A stretch of DNA of 64,000 bases from Ferdinandcohnia sp036962705 (lineage in GTDB: Bacteria; Bacillota; Bacilli; Bacillales; Bacillaceae_L), in assembly GCF_036962705.1 (NCBI RefSeq), contig NZ_JBALOQ010000046.1:1-64000 (forward strand), read 5' to 3'. The notes beneath the pieces were generated by a model that was not told the DNA's origin, made no database searches, and saw only the letters and a list, made by a program, of their open reading frames with translations. A program made the translations under genes and the position numbers. Below, piece after piece: positions 32,401 through 41,191 of this stretch (positions are counted from its first letter, which is position 1; every line of letters begins with the position of its first letter).

Positions 32401-32874
32401 CAGACCGTACATGATGATAGGTAAAACTGCGTATAAGAGTGACGGAATACCTCTTCATAGTTCCGATGAAGGGTAAAACAGTGATAAAAAAATACGGAAA
32501 TCCATTTCATAGCCGTGATGAAGAGGAAAACTGCGCAGATGAGCGACCGAAATGCTCTTCATAGCCAAGATGAAGTCCCGAACGGAGTAAAGATGAGGCA
32601 GGAAGATCCTTCATAGGCTGGATGAAGACCCGAACGGAGAGATGGTGAAGCGGGAAAATCCTTCATATGCTGGATGAAGACCCGAACGGAGCGAAGGTGA
32701 GGCGGGAAAATCCTTCATAAGCTGGATGAAGTCCCGAATGGAGCGAAGATGAGGCAGGAAAGTTCTTCATAAGCTGGATGAAGTCTCGAACGAAGCGGAG
32801 ATGTGGCGGGAAAATCCTTCATAACCTCGATGAAGTCCCGAACCAGGCCGGAATTAGAAAGCAAAGTCCTTCAT
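32401..32874. repeat. 52-bp-period tandem array, nine diverged units
   Basis: The motif CTTCAT (or TTTCAT once) recurs at exactly 32453, 32505, 32557, 32609, 32661, 32713, 32765, 32817 and 32869, a constant 52 bp with no insertions or deletions; a more diverged unit starts at 32401. Each unit has the inverted repeat CTTCAT-N7-ATGAAG near its start, then CCGAACGGAGCGAAGATGAG. Central units (32609-32816) are the most alike. As 52 is not a multiple of three, it cannot be a coding repeat. It fills the gap between the AhpD-like gene and the Rieske oxidoreductase gene. Confidence 0.9.
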
Positions 32875-33005
32875 TACAGACCCAATTATTAATCGACCAC
32901 ATTTTTTAATCTACCTACCACCAATTCCCACTCACTCATGTATGATACCCAAATTACTGGAAAACCTAATGGCAAAATTACTTATTTAGGAAATGAGGGT
33001 TTATT

Positions 33006-34571
33006 GTGGCAAATGAGAAAAAGCTTCCTGAGTCACCCGAGCCATTATGGAGAGTCGATGTTGACATTCCAGAATTTCCTCCGCTTGAGGAAGACATTGA
33101 AGTCGATGTTGTAATTGTAGGTGGGGGGATTACCGGTCTTACATCTGCTTATGTCTTAGTCAACGAGGGACTGAAGGTTGCGGTGTTAGAAGCGGATCAA
33201 TTACTCAATGGGACATCAGGTCACACAACGGCCAAGGTTACCGCACAGCACGGGCTCATCTATGATGAATTCATCACAAATTTCGGGAGAAGCACGGCTA
33301 GACTTTACTATGAAGCAAACACAGATGCAATAAAATTTGTCGAGCGAACAGTTGAAGAGCACCAGATTGATTGTGATTTTAGTAAACAAGACGCAATCAT
33401 TTATTCCACTACTGATGAGTACAAACAAAAGCTCGAAAAAGAAGCGCAAGCCTATGAAAAAATAGGAATTGATGGAGGTCTTGAAGACAGTATTCCTTTT
33501 AAAATTGATATCAAAAACGCACTTGTTATGAAAAATCAAGCCCAGTTCCATCCGGTCAAATATTTAGCACATCTTGTTCAAATCATTAAAGAAAAAGGTG
33601 GACTCATTTTTGAACATACTGTTGCAGTGAATGTAGAGACCGGGGAAAAGCCGACAGTGCTCACACGTGAGAATAAGCGAGTTAAAGCTGGTTTCGTCCT
33701 TGCTTGTTCTCATTTCCCATTTTATGAGGGAACAGGCCTTTATTCAGCAAAAATGAAAGCAACACGTTCATACATAGTTGCTACTAAAGTGAAGGAAAGT
33801 TTTCCTGGTGGTATGTATATTAGTGCAGATAAGCCAACCCGTTCGTTACGATCCGCTACAAAAAATGGTGAAGATTACGTCTTAATTGCAGGTGGCAGCC
33901 ATCTAACGGGGGATCGAAATGACACAATGGAAGAATACAATGCATTAGGCACGTTTGGTGAACAGGTTTTTGAATTAGAGGATGTTCAATACCGTTGGTC
34001 GGCACAAGACCTCCAAACATTGGACAAAATCCCATATATCGGGGAACTAACAACTGGTGAACCAAATATTTTGGTAGCAACTGGTTTTCGTAAATGGGGC
34101 ATGACAAACAGTACGGCTGCAGCATTATTATTTAGGGATATTATCCTAAAAAGAAACAACCCATATCGTGACATGTATTCGCCTGCTCGATTCTATGCTC
34201 ATCCATCTCTGAAAAACTTCTTTGTGAACAATGCGAAAGTGGTCAAGCATTTAGTGCAAGGAAAAATGGAAATGCCCAAAAAAAATGTGGCTGACATTCT
34301 GAATGGGGAAGGTGCGGTCATTTCGATTGATGGACATCGAAAAGGAGCCTATAAAGACGAGAATGGTAAGCTCTACATCGTAGACACAACCTGCACCCAT
34401 ATAGGCTGTGAAGTCCATTGGAACAATGGTGAAAAATCATGGGACTGCCCTTGTCATGGATCAAGATTCTCCTATACGGGTGAGGTTCTAGAAGGTCCAG
34501 CAGAAAAGCCATTGCAGCAATATGATTACACAATGCTAGACAACCTTACATCAGAGGATTCTGGCTATTGA
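33006..34571 (+). CDS. FAD-dependent oxidoreductase with C-terminal Rieske domain (YhfW-like)
   Basis: The 521-residue protein is a fusion. Residues 33-390 form a DAO-type flavoprotein with the FAD loop VVIVGGGITGLTSAYVL and the family motif NGTSGHTTAKVTAQHG. Residues about 430-515 are a Rieske [2Fe-2S] domain with cluster ligands in CTHIGC and CPCHGSRFS. The start is GTG with GAGGG upstream. The layout matches B. subtilis YhfW. The electron acceptor and substrate are unknown; amino-acid or amine oxidation is usual for the flavoprotein family. It is monocistronic. Confidence 0.9.
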   Translation: MANEKKLPESPEPLWRVDVDIPEFPPLEEDIEVDVVIVGGGITGLTSAYVLVNEGLKVAVLEADQLLNGTSGHTTAKVTAQHGLIYDEFITNFGRSTARLYYEANTDAIKFVERTVEEHQIDCDFSKQDAIIYSTTDEYKQKLEKEAQAYEKIGIDGGLEDSIPFKIDIKNALVMKNQAQFHPVKYLAHLVQIIKEKGGLIFEHTVAVNVETGEKPTVLTRENKRVKAGFVLACSHFPFYEGTGLYSAKMKATRSYIVATKVKESFPGGMYISADKPTRSLRSATKNGEDYVLIAGGSHLTGDRNDTMEEYNALGTFGEQVFELEDVQYRWSAQDLQTLDKIPYIGELTTGEPNILVATGFRKWGMTNSTAAALLFRDIILKRNNPYRDMYSPARFYAHPSLKNFFVNNAKVVKHLVQGKMEMPKKNVADILNGEGAVISIDGHRKGAYKDENGKLYIVDTTCTHIGCEVHWNNGEKSWDCPCHGSRFSYTGEVLEGPAEKPLQQYDYTMLDNLTSEDSGY

Positions 34572-34572
34572 T

Positions 34573-34640
34573 AGGACCATAGGGACGGTTCCTGTGGTTC
34601 CTCAAAAAATGGGAACCACGAGAACCGTCCCCGTGGTCCA
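34573..34640. repeat. dispersed GGGACGGTTC-type palindromic repeat, copy 3
   Basis: GGACCATAGGGACGGTTCC and GAACCGTCCCCGTGGTCC are inverted; CTGTGGTTCC and GGGAACCACG pair inside. It lies two bases after the Rieske gene stop codon. Confidence 0.75.
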
Positions 34641-34642
34641 CA

Positions 34643-34681
34643 AATCAGGAGCTTCCCTTCGGAAGTTACCTGATTTTTTTA
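34643..34681 (+). terminator. terminator of the Rieske oxidoreductase gene
   Basis: AATCAGGAGCTTCC pairs with GGAAGTTACCTGATT around CTTC, followed by a T-run of eight. Confidence 0.75.
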
Positions 34682-35083
34682 ATTAACTCACCAAAGCGGT
34701 GAATGCATGTGAAAGACTTTGATACTAGTTGATTTAGATATTTTGGCTTGTTTAGATTTGTGGTGAAATAAACTTTATGGTTACAAATGACTGAATATTA
34801 CAAATTATATTGACGGTCATAATTGAAAAATTGTAGAGTAATGGAGGGCAAAGAATATTTCAACTTTTACATTCATCAAACCTATTTTACAACTTCTCAA
34901 CAATTCCTCAAAAAATGATTTTTTCGATTACATTTGTACCACTTTAAAACATGACAGTCAAAAGTAAACAAGTTTGTAAGTCTTGTTTGCTTTTTTAACT
35001 GTAGATACGATACATAGAAGGGAGAGTGCCGTTGACTAATACCATGTGCTTTATTTTACCAAACTAAAAATGGAGGTATGTGG
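34682..35083. other. intergenic region upstream of the subtilase gene
   Basis: The 400-bp AT-rich gap holds no gene. A terminator-like hairpin lies at 34964-34996 (GTAAACAAG and CTTGTTTGC, then TTTTTT), although no coding gene ends before it. It may terminate a short leader transcript or a small RNA. Confidence 0.5.
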
Positions 35084-36721
35084 ATGAAGAAATTAGTTAA
35101 TTTTTCAATTGTTCTTTTACTCGTATTAACCATGTTTGCGGGGGTATCCTTTGCAGATCAGCCAGACAATGTAGCAAAAGGGAACCTAGATTTTATTGAA
35201 GGTGAACTAATCGTTTCGGTTGAACCAAAACAAAAGGGAAGTGCCGATCTCACCATTCAAAGTGCAGATAGTGTAAAGGGACAGGAAGATGTGCTAAAAG
35301 CGAAAGGATTCTCAATCATTGATTCTCTCCATGTAGAAGATACTTCAGTCAAACCACTCCTTAGTAAAAATTTCAACAAACAAGTAGTCGACAAAATGGG
35401 CTTAGTCTATTTAGTTTCTTACTCCCCAGATCATTTCAATTCTAGTAATCTTGCAAAAAATGAATTGCGTAATGAGTTAATGAATCTTGGTTTCAAAGTA
35501 AGATATATTTCTGAAAACTATAAAATGATGGCAAGTGAAGGAACAGCGACGATTCAAGCCGTTCACCAAAATCAAAAATGGCATTACGACATGATTAAGG
35601 CGCCACAAGCCTGGACGGTTACGAATGGATCAGGTGCTGTTAAGGTTGCCGTGTTGGATACAGGCATTGACCACAACCATCCGAGTCTTGCTAATTTTGT
35701 GAACACTAGCTTAGGCAGAAGCTACGTTGGTGGAACAACGATGGATGTTCAAGGCCATGGAACTCACGTTGCAGGTACAATCGCGAGCTATGGCTCTGTA
35801 TCTGGAGTAATGCAAAACGCAACCCTTATCCCGGTTAAGGTTTTAGGTGATAATGGATCGGGTTCATTATACGGAATCACCCAGGGAATTTTGTATGCCG
35901 CTGATATTGATGCAGATGTGATCAATATGTCATTAGGTGGCGGAGGGTATAACCAAGGTATGGATGAGGCAGTTCAAACAGCGACCGCACAGGGTACGAT
36001 TGTCGTAGCTGCTTCTGGTAATGATGGGGCATCTAGTATTTCCTATCCTGCTGCGTACAGTAGTGTAATCGCGGTAGGATCCGTAACATCTAGTAGAACA
36101 CGTTCAAGTTTTTCAAACTATGGTTCCGGCTTAGAGCTTATGGCACCAGGCTCAAATATTTATAGTACCTATCCAAATAGTCGCTATTCAACATTATCGG
36201 GAACATCTATGGCGACGCCACATGTTGCTGGGGTAGCGGGCTTAGTAAGAGCAGCCAATCCAAATATTTCAGTCTCACAAGCCAGACAAATTTTACGTGA
36301 TACAGCACAAGCCGCAGGTAGCTTTACACAATACGGTTATGGAATTGTTGATGCCCATGCAGCAGTAGTTGCAGCCACAGGTGGCGGTGGAACTACACCT
36401 CCACCACCATCATCAACAGATACAGTCACAACAGTTTCTACGAACTACAGCTACTATTATCGTGGGGAAACAGTCTATATCACAAGCACTGTTAAAGACT
36501 CGAATGGGGCGGCGGTTGGAAATGCAACTGTGAATTATCAAATCACACGACCAAATGGTACAACAATCACATCAACAGCAACAACAAATTCATCTGGTGT
36601 CGCCACTTGGTCCATCGGAACAAACATTTCAACGGTGACTGGAGCGTATAAATTGGACGCTACCGCATCGAAAAGTGGTTATTCTAGTAGTAATGCATCT
36701 ACTACGTTTAGAGTTTACTAG
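35084..36721 (+). CDS. secreted subtilisin-family serine protease (S8)
   Basis: The 545-residue precursor has a signal peptide (KKLVNFSIVLLLVLTMFAGV, cleavage after SFA), an inhibitor-I9-like propeptide of about 130 residues, and the subtilase domain with Asp in VAVLDTGIDHNHPS, His in GHGTHVAGT, oxyanion Asn in ASGND and Ser in LSGTSMATPHVAG. A GGGGTTPPPPSS linker leads to a C-terminal Ig-like or invasin-type beta domain of about 100 residues. I take ATG 35084, seven bases after GGAGG; ATG 35078 is too close. An extracellular protein-degrading enzyme, probably with a substrate- or wall-binding tail. Confidence 0.93.
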   Translation: MKKLVNFSIVLLLVLTMFAGVSFADQPDNVAKGNLDFIEGELIVSVEPKQKGSADLTIQSADSVKGQEDVLKAKGFSIIDSLHVEDTSVKPLLSKNFNKQVVDKMGLVYLVSYSPDHFNSSNLAKNELRNELMNLGFKVRYISENYKMMASEGTATIQAVHQNQKWHYDMIKAPQAWTVTNGSGAVKVAVLDTGIDHNHPSLANFVNTSLGRSYVGGTTMDVQGHGTHVAGTIASYGSVSGVMQNATLIPVKVLGDNGSGSLYGITQGILYAADIDADVINMSLGGGGYNQGMDEAVQTATAQGTIVVAASGNDGASSISYPAAYSSVIAVGSVTSSRTRSSFSNYGSGLELMAPGSNIYSTYPNSRYSTLSGTSMATPHVAGVAGLVRAANPNISVSQARQILRDTAQAAGSFTQYGYGIVDAHAAVVAATGGGGTTPPPPSSTDTVTTVSTNYSYYYRGETVYITSTVKDSNGAAVGNATVNYQITRPNGTTITSTATTNSSGVATWSIGTNISTVTGAYKLDATASKSGYSSSNASTTFRVY

Positions 36722-36781
36722 GAAATTCCGTTCCCTTGAAATAGGAAAAATAAATATCTCGCAATTCCTCAACATGCAAAA

Positions 36782-36803
36782 AAAGGCTCCAGTAGCCTTT
36801 TTT
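36782..36803. terminator. bidirectional terminator
   Basis: AAAGGCT and AGCCTTT form a short stem with a five-base loop, flanked by A- and T-runs, between convergent protease and M23 peptidase genes. Confidence 0.7.
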
Positions 36804-36808
36804 TGTTT

Positions 36809-37705
36809 TTATCGTACTAAACTGTTTTTCACTAAAAATCGCTCATTAAATGTAATCGGTACACCTCTCCCGTCTATTTCGGCGTGAATGTGTAAATGTG
36901 GTTCACTTGTATTCCCTGAGTTTCCTACTTTTCCGAGTTTTTGTCCTGTTTTTACTTTATCTCCTTCTGCCACAACAACGCTGCCTTTTTGCATATGGGC
37001 AATTAAAATAGTGGCATCATGGTGCTCACATAATAAAGTGACATGATTACCCTTAGTATTTTGTGGATCGGATTTAGGAGGAATAAGATCAGGTGAATTA
37101 TTTTGCATGCTGACCACTTTTCCGTTACAAGGACTATACAGATCATCCTCATAAATTTTATATTTTCTAAGCTCCTCAGGATATAGCCCATTTGCTCGGG
37201 TTCCAATTGTATTTAATTTTATAATGTCTAAAGCATATTCCTGGCTGGGATGGGCTTGATGATAATTTAGCATTACATGATTTCCACCCTGTGCAACAAA
37301 GTAGGTACCATCCTTAAGTGGGAAAGTTAATTCAATTCCTTTTTCATCAACTGTATACCCTTTTACAATAAAAGCGTTTAAAGTACCGAAACTCAAAAAA
37401 ATAACAACATAAATGCCGATTGAGAACTTTTGATTGAGAGTATATTTCGTCACAAACGGTAAATGACGTGCCTTCTTCCAAGAAAAAATGAATGCAACAA
37501 TGAGGAGAATCAACCAAAGATAGCGTAAATAATATCCTATCCAACTCCAATCTGCTGATTGGAAGATCCAAAAGAATAGAACTGCAGTCAACAAGGAGTC
37601 CAACAACCATTCAAGTTTACTTTTAAAATTAACCTTCCATAGCATAATAATTAAGAAGGCAGGCATTACGATAAGCAAGCCAATAAAATAAAAGATTGGA
37701 AACAC
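36809..37705 (-). CDS. membrane-anchored M23 family metallopeptidase
   Basis: The 298-residue protein has three or four N-terminal membrane helices (residues 3-20, 32-50, 58-77, 93-112), then an extracytoplasmic LytM/M23 domain. Zinc ligands are visible in the YHQAHPSQEYALDI region (His-x-Asp type) and in SEPHLHIHAEI; the strand KGNHVTLLCEHHDATILIAH and the loop GDKVKTGQKLGKVGNSGNT are characteristic. It should cleave cell-wall peptide cross-links or act as a regulator of such enzymes. The membrane domain is larger than in most M23 proteins. Monocistronic. Confidence 0.87.
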   Translation of the reverse strand: MFPIFYFIGLLIVMPAFLIIMLWKVNFKSKLEWLLDSLLTAVLFFWIFQSADWSWIGYYLRYLWLILLIVAFIFSWKKARHLPFVTKYTLNQKFSIGIYVVIFLSFGTLNAFIVKGYTVDEKGIELTFPLKDGTYFVAQGGNHVMLNYHQAHPSQEYALDIIKLNTIGTRANGLYPEELRKYKIYEDDLYSPCNGKVVSMQNNSPDLIPPKSDPQNTKGNHVTLLCEHHDATILIAHMQKGSVVVAEGDKVKTGQKLGKVGNSGNTSEPHLHIHAEIDGRGVPITFNERFLVKNSLVR

Positions 37706-38075
37706 TATTTCTCATCCCCTATTGATTCATTTTTTTATATTGCTATATATAGCTTATTCTTTTATCAACATGAAATTCCATATTATTACATTTTATTAGA
37801 TTAGAAGGTCAAATGCAATATTCCATTTTGGATTAGTCAAAAGTTGTATTCCGTAATCTGTGGATTAAAATTTGATGCTCTTTCTCTGGCACTAAAGTCA
37901 CAAAAAACAATTTTACCAAAATTACTATTTGCTATTTATAATAATATCTGTTATTCTAAGTAAGAATTATCTTTGTTCTTTTTCAGATTAAGAATGTATT
38001 TTGTTTTTCGTCTAAGGTTTTTGAACAACAGATAGTAACACATGTGTGGATAATCACACTAGGAGGCAAATTATA
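37706..38075. other. 370-bp leader/promoter region of the cold-shock gene
   Basis: There is no gene. TTGCTA (37930-37935) with TATTCT 17 bp later is a possible promoter, giving a 5' leader of about 115 bases, usual for csp genes. A small GTGTG/CACAC hairpin (38044-38059) lies directly before the AGGAGG site and could affect translation. Confidence 0.4.
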
Positions 38076-38276
38076 ATGGAACAAGGTAAAGTTAAGTGGT
38101 TTAATGCAGAAAAAGGTTTTGGATTCATCGAGCGTGAAGGTGGAGAAGACGTATTCGTACATTTCTCAGCAATCCAAGGCGACGGCTTCAAATCTTTAGA
38201 CGAAGGTCAAAGTGTAACATTTGATGTAGAACAAGGACAACGTGGTCCTCAAGCATCTAACGTTCGTAAAGCTTAA
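38076..38276 (+). CDS. cold-shock protein (CspA/CspB family)
   Basis: The 66-residue protein has the two RNA-binding motifs KWFNAEKGFGFIE (RNP1, GFGFI) and DVFVHFSAI (RNP2, VFVHF), in an OB-fold with the typical acidic middle and basic end NVRKA. It acts as an RNA chaperone. Start at the ATG nine bases after a full AGGAGG. A long A/T-rich leader and a strong terminator frame the gene. Confidence 0.96.
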   Translation: MEQGKVKWFNAEKGFGFIEREGGEDVFVHFSAIQGDGFKSLDEGQSVTFDVEQGQRGPQASNVRKA

Positions 38277-38296
38277 TAACAACCATTAACAGTAAA

Positions 38297-38328
38297 GGGG
38301 TGTACCGATTTCGGTACGCCTCTTTTTA
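38297..38328 (+). terminator. terminator of the cold-shock gene
   Basis: GGGGTGTACCG and CGGTACGCCTC pair with one G-T pair around ATTT, followed by TTTTTA. Confidence 0.8.
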
Positions 38329-38333
38329 TGTTG

Positions 38334-38399
38334 GGGAACCAGAGGGACGGTTCCTGTGGTCCGATTTGGAACCACAAGAACCGTCCCCGTGGTCCCTAA
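38334..38399. repeat. dispersed GGGACGGTTC-type palindromic repeat, copy 4
   Basis: GGAACCAGAGGGACGGTTCC and GAACCGTCCCCGTGGTCCC are inverted copies, with TGTGGTCC and GGAACCACA in the middle. It is closest in sequence to copy 3. Confidence 0.75.
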
Positions 38400-38442
38400 A
38401 AATTTAAAAGGAAGTAAACGATGAAAAGAAAATTAGTGTTTA

Positions 38443-39120
38443 GTGGTCTCCGTAATTTTAATTGTTTTTCTTGTGTTATTTGGAACGTATAGGTTAATGA
38501 ATTCTAGGTCATTTCAATTATTTGGAGGGCTCACACAGCAGGTTGAAACGGATCAAAAGGTGGTTGCACTAACTTTTGATGACGGACCGACTGAAAATGT
38601 GGATGAAATCCTTCCGCTATTGGAGAAATATGATGTGAAGGCCACCTTCTTTTTAATTGGACAAGATATGGAAAAATATCCGGAACAAGCTAAGAAAATT
38701 GTGGAAGCTGGGCATCAGGTTGGAAATCACACGTATTCTCATAACAGAATGATCTTCAAATCGTCTTCATTTATAAAGGAAGAAATAGAAAAAACGGACG
38801 AACTCATCCGTGAAGCGGGGTACGAGGGGGAAATTGATTTCCGTCCACCAAACAGTAAGAAACTTGTCGGACTACCTTATTATCTTTCTAAGCAAGGCAA
38901 AGATACGATAACGATGAACATTGAGCCAGATACGTATTACTCAACCACCCGGGACAGAGTAAAATATGTAAGAGAAACGATTCAACCTGGATCCATCATC
39001 TTGATGCATCCAATGTATGATGATATTGATAGAGTAGTAGAAGAAATCGAAGGAATTATCCAAACTCTTCAAAAAGAAGGATACACTTTCGTTACGGTAA
39101 ATGAGCTCCAAAATTTGTAA
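38443..39120 (+). CDS. polysaccharide deacetylase (apparent 5' frameshift)
   Basis: The 225-codon frame has NodB-domain motifs: TFDDGP (motif 1), HTYSH (motif 2, metal-binding His), FRPPN (motif 3) and ILMHPMYDD (motif 5). It should remove acetyl groups from peptidoglycan or another glycan outside the membrane. The frame opens with GTG 38443 without a ribosome binding site. A proper start, ATG 38421 preceded by AAAAGGAAG, lies one base out of frame; removing one T from the TTT at 38439-38441 would join them into a normal N-terminal anchor beginning MKRKLVLVVSVILIVFLVLF. So it is either a frameshifted gene or a base-call error. Confidence 0.8.
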   Translation: MVSVILIVFLVLFGTYRLMNSRSFQLFGGLTQQVETDQKVVALTFDDGPTENVDEILPLLEKYDVKATFFLIGQDMEKYPEQAKKIVEAGHQVGNHTYSHNRMIFKSSSFIKEEIEKTDELIREAGYEGEIDFRPPNSKKLVGLPYYLSKQGKDTITMNIEPDTYYSTTRDRVKYVRETIQPGSIILMHPMYDDIDRVVEEIEGIIQTLQKEGYTFVTVNELQNL

Positions 39121-39187
39121 GCAAAAAAATGAAACCTTTGTACGTTTTGAATCGTATAAAAGTTATGCCATAAACGGAGGGGATTTT

Positions 39188-39634
39188 TTGAAGAAACGTT
39201 TTTTAGCCTTTTCGCTAATTGGGTTGCTATTTTTAGGGGCTTGTTCCGTCCTTGACGATGTTAATAATACATTAACGTATGTGAATGAGGCAACAGATTA
39301 TGTCAATGAGGTGAGTACCTTTGTTAACGAGGCTCCAACTCTAGCAGAACAGGCTGTTACTGATGAGCAGGCTCTAGCCGATCTCGAGACAATGCTTACG
39401 GGAATGCAGGATGATATGGGAACCTTCAACTCACTACAGCCACCAGGAATGGCTGCCGACCTTCATCAGCAAATCGTAGATTATAACCAACAAGCGGAAG
39501 AAGGCATTAACGTAATTTTAGATAATATCGAGAATGGACAAATTGATCCAGCTCTTTTTGAAAATAGTGAGGTATTTCAAACCTTACAGAACGTAACCAA
39601 TACAATTGATCAAATCCAACAATTGGGCGAATGA
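39188..39634 (+). CDS. lipoprotein of the DUF6376 type
   Basis: From TTG 39188 (GGAGGGG seven bases upstream) the product is 148 residues. The signal KKRFLAFSLIGLLFLGAC ends in a lipobox (LGAC), so it should be a membrane-anchored lipoprotein. The mature part is acidic and helical, with the repeated phrase TYVNEATDYVNEVSTFVNEA and later LQNVTNTIDQIQQL. Length and pattern resemble the DUF6376 family of Bacillus; function unknown. An in-frame ATG upstream overlaps the deacetylase end and has no ribosome binding site. Confidence 0.75.
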   Translation: MKKRFLAFSLIGLLFLGACSVLDDVNNTLTYVNEATDYVNEVSTFVNEAPTLAEQAVTDEQALADLETMLTGMQDDMGTFNSLQPPGMAADLHQQIVDYNQQAEEGINVILDNIENGQIDPALFENSEVFQTLQNVTNTIDQIQQLGE

Positions 39635-39639
39635 AAAAC

Positions 39640-39676
39640 GTGGCGCATCCTTATATAACGGGTGCGCCACTATTTT
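39640..39676. terminator. bidirectional terminator
   Basis: GTGGCGCATCC and GGGTGCGCCAC pair over 11 positions around a 9-base loop, followed by TATTTTTAAA, between convergent genes. Confidence 0.8.
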
Positions 39677-39680
39677 TAAA

Positions 39681-41165
39681 TTAAAAAGGATATTTCCGAT
39701 CCTTCGTTTGAACAGAAACCCATTTCGTAACGGTGTATTCTTCAACCACCCAAGGATTTCCAAATCTACCTAAACCACTTGCTTTATTACCGCCAAACGG
39801 GATGTTTGGTGAATCGTTAACTGTTTGGTCATTTAGATGTGTCATGCCACTGTCAATTTGCAATGCTAATTCTTCTCCACGGTCAAGATCGCTTGTAAAG
39901 ATCGCCGAGCTCAATCCGTATTCAGTATCATTTGCTATTTCAATAGCATCTTCGTCCGTTTCAGCCTTAATAATAGTAGCAATTGGAGCAAATAATTCAG
40001 TTTGTGCTAGTTTGCTAGAGCGATTAACATCTATAAATACATATGGTGTTAAAACGTTGCCAATACGCTGACCCTCAAGGGCTAATGTTACTCCATCTTT
40101 TTTAGCATCTTCAATAGATGCAATTGCTTTTTCGAGCTGACGTTCATTGATAATCGGGCCAATAATCGTCTTTGGATCACGTTGGTCCCCATAAGGCACA
40201 GCTTTTGCTTTTTTTACAAATTTTTCAACAAACTCCTCATAGACATCCTTATGGACAATCATGCGGTTGATAATCATACAAATTTGTCCCTGATGAATGA
40301 ACTTTCCGAAGATGGCGGCATTAACTGCCTGGTCAACATCAGCATCAGAAAGCACAACAAAAGGGCTGTTTCCACCTAATTCAAGTGCAACTCGCTTTAA
40401 ATGCTGTCCCGCAATTCCACCAATATGACGACCTACCGCAGACGAACCGGTAAAGCTAATTAGTTTAGCATGCTTGTTAGTTAGCATGGCATCACCAATT
40501 TCATTAATATCCGTTAACACAACATTTAGTACACCCTTCGGAAGACCAGCATATTCAAAAGCTTTGGCAATAATTGAACCACCTGAGAGTCCAACCTGAA
40601 TATCTGGTTTGTGAACAACACTGTTCCCTAGTGCAATAGCAGGTACAATCGCCCTCAATGATAGATTCAGAGGGAAATTAAAAGGGGATATGGTGGAAAT
40701 AACCCCTAATGGTAACCTGTAAATATGGTTAAGCTTTTCTGGTGAACCAGGAATTTCCTTTACCTTATAGATTTCATCTGCATATTTAATAGATTCCTGT
40801 AAGATATCAAGCGCAAGATGATGTTCAATATTGCTTTTTAAAATACTTCCACCTGTTTCAAGATTAAGGATTTCTACGATTTCATCATGATTATTCTTTA
40901 AAAACTCAGCGGCCTTTTGAAGAACTTCTCGGCGTTGCTCGACAGTGGATTTAGCCCATTCTTTCTGTGCGTTTTTTGCCATTTCGAATGTCTCATCAAC
41001 TTGAGCCTTCGTCGCCAACTTGACCGTTGTAATAACGGAGCGATCAAAAGGATTTAGAATATCATAGGTCTGGTCGCTATTTCCTTCAATCCACTCACCG
41101 TTAATAAAGCTTTTACTAGTATCCGCATTGATCAGACTATTCGTCAATTCTTTAAATTGCTGCAT
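39681..41165 (-). CDS. aldehyde dehydrogenase (benzaldehyde/vanillin dehydrogenase-like)
   Basis: The 494-residue protein has the NAD-binding SFTGSSAVGRHI, the general-base VALELGGNSPFVVL and the catalytic Cys in HQGQICMIINR. The overall wording is close to YfmT-type vanillin/benzaldehyde dehydrogenases, which oxidise aromatic aldehydes to acids. No neighbouring aromatic pathway genes are present, so the substrate is open. AAGGGGTC precedes the ATG. A cre-like site lies 27 bp upstream, suggesting carbon-catabolite repression. Confidence 0.88.
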   Translation of the reverse strand: MQQFKELTNSLINADTSKSFINGEWIEGNSDQTYDILNPFDRSVITTVKLATKAQVDETFEMAKNAQKEWAKSTVEQRREVLQKAAEFLKNNHDEIVEILNLETGGSILKSNIEHHLALDILQESIKYADEIYKVKEIPGSPEKLNHIYRLPLGVISTISPFNFPLNLSLRAIVPAIALGNSVVHKPDIQVGLSGGSIIAKAFEYAGLPKGVLNVVLTDINEIGDAMLTNKHAKLISFTGSSAVGRHIGGIAGQHLKRVALELGGNSPFVVLSDADVDQAVNAAIFGKFIHQGQICMIINRMIVHKDVYEEFVEKFVKKAKAVPYGDQRDPKTIIGPIINERQLEKAIASIEDAKKDGVTLALEGQRIGNVLTPYVFIDVNRSSKLAQTELFAPIATIIKAETDEDAIEIANDTEYGLSSAIFTSDLDRGEELALQIDSGMTHLNDQTVNDSPNIPFGGNKASGLGRFGNPWVVEEYTVTKWVSVQTKDRKYPF

Positions 41166-41191
41166 GTAAAGACCCCTTTCTTATAAAAAAA

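Noticed and set aside
32401..32874. CRISPR array
   Set aside because: The period is constant but the whole 52-bp unit is repeated with gradual divergence. There are no identical repeats separated by unique spacers, and no cas genes nearby.
38046..38075. Upstream extension of the cold-shock gene
   Set aside because: The longer frame would add ten residues before a start that has a perfect AGGAGG nine bases upstream; cold-shock proteins of 66 residues are standard.
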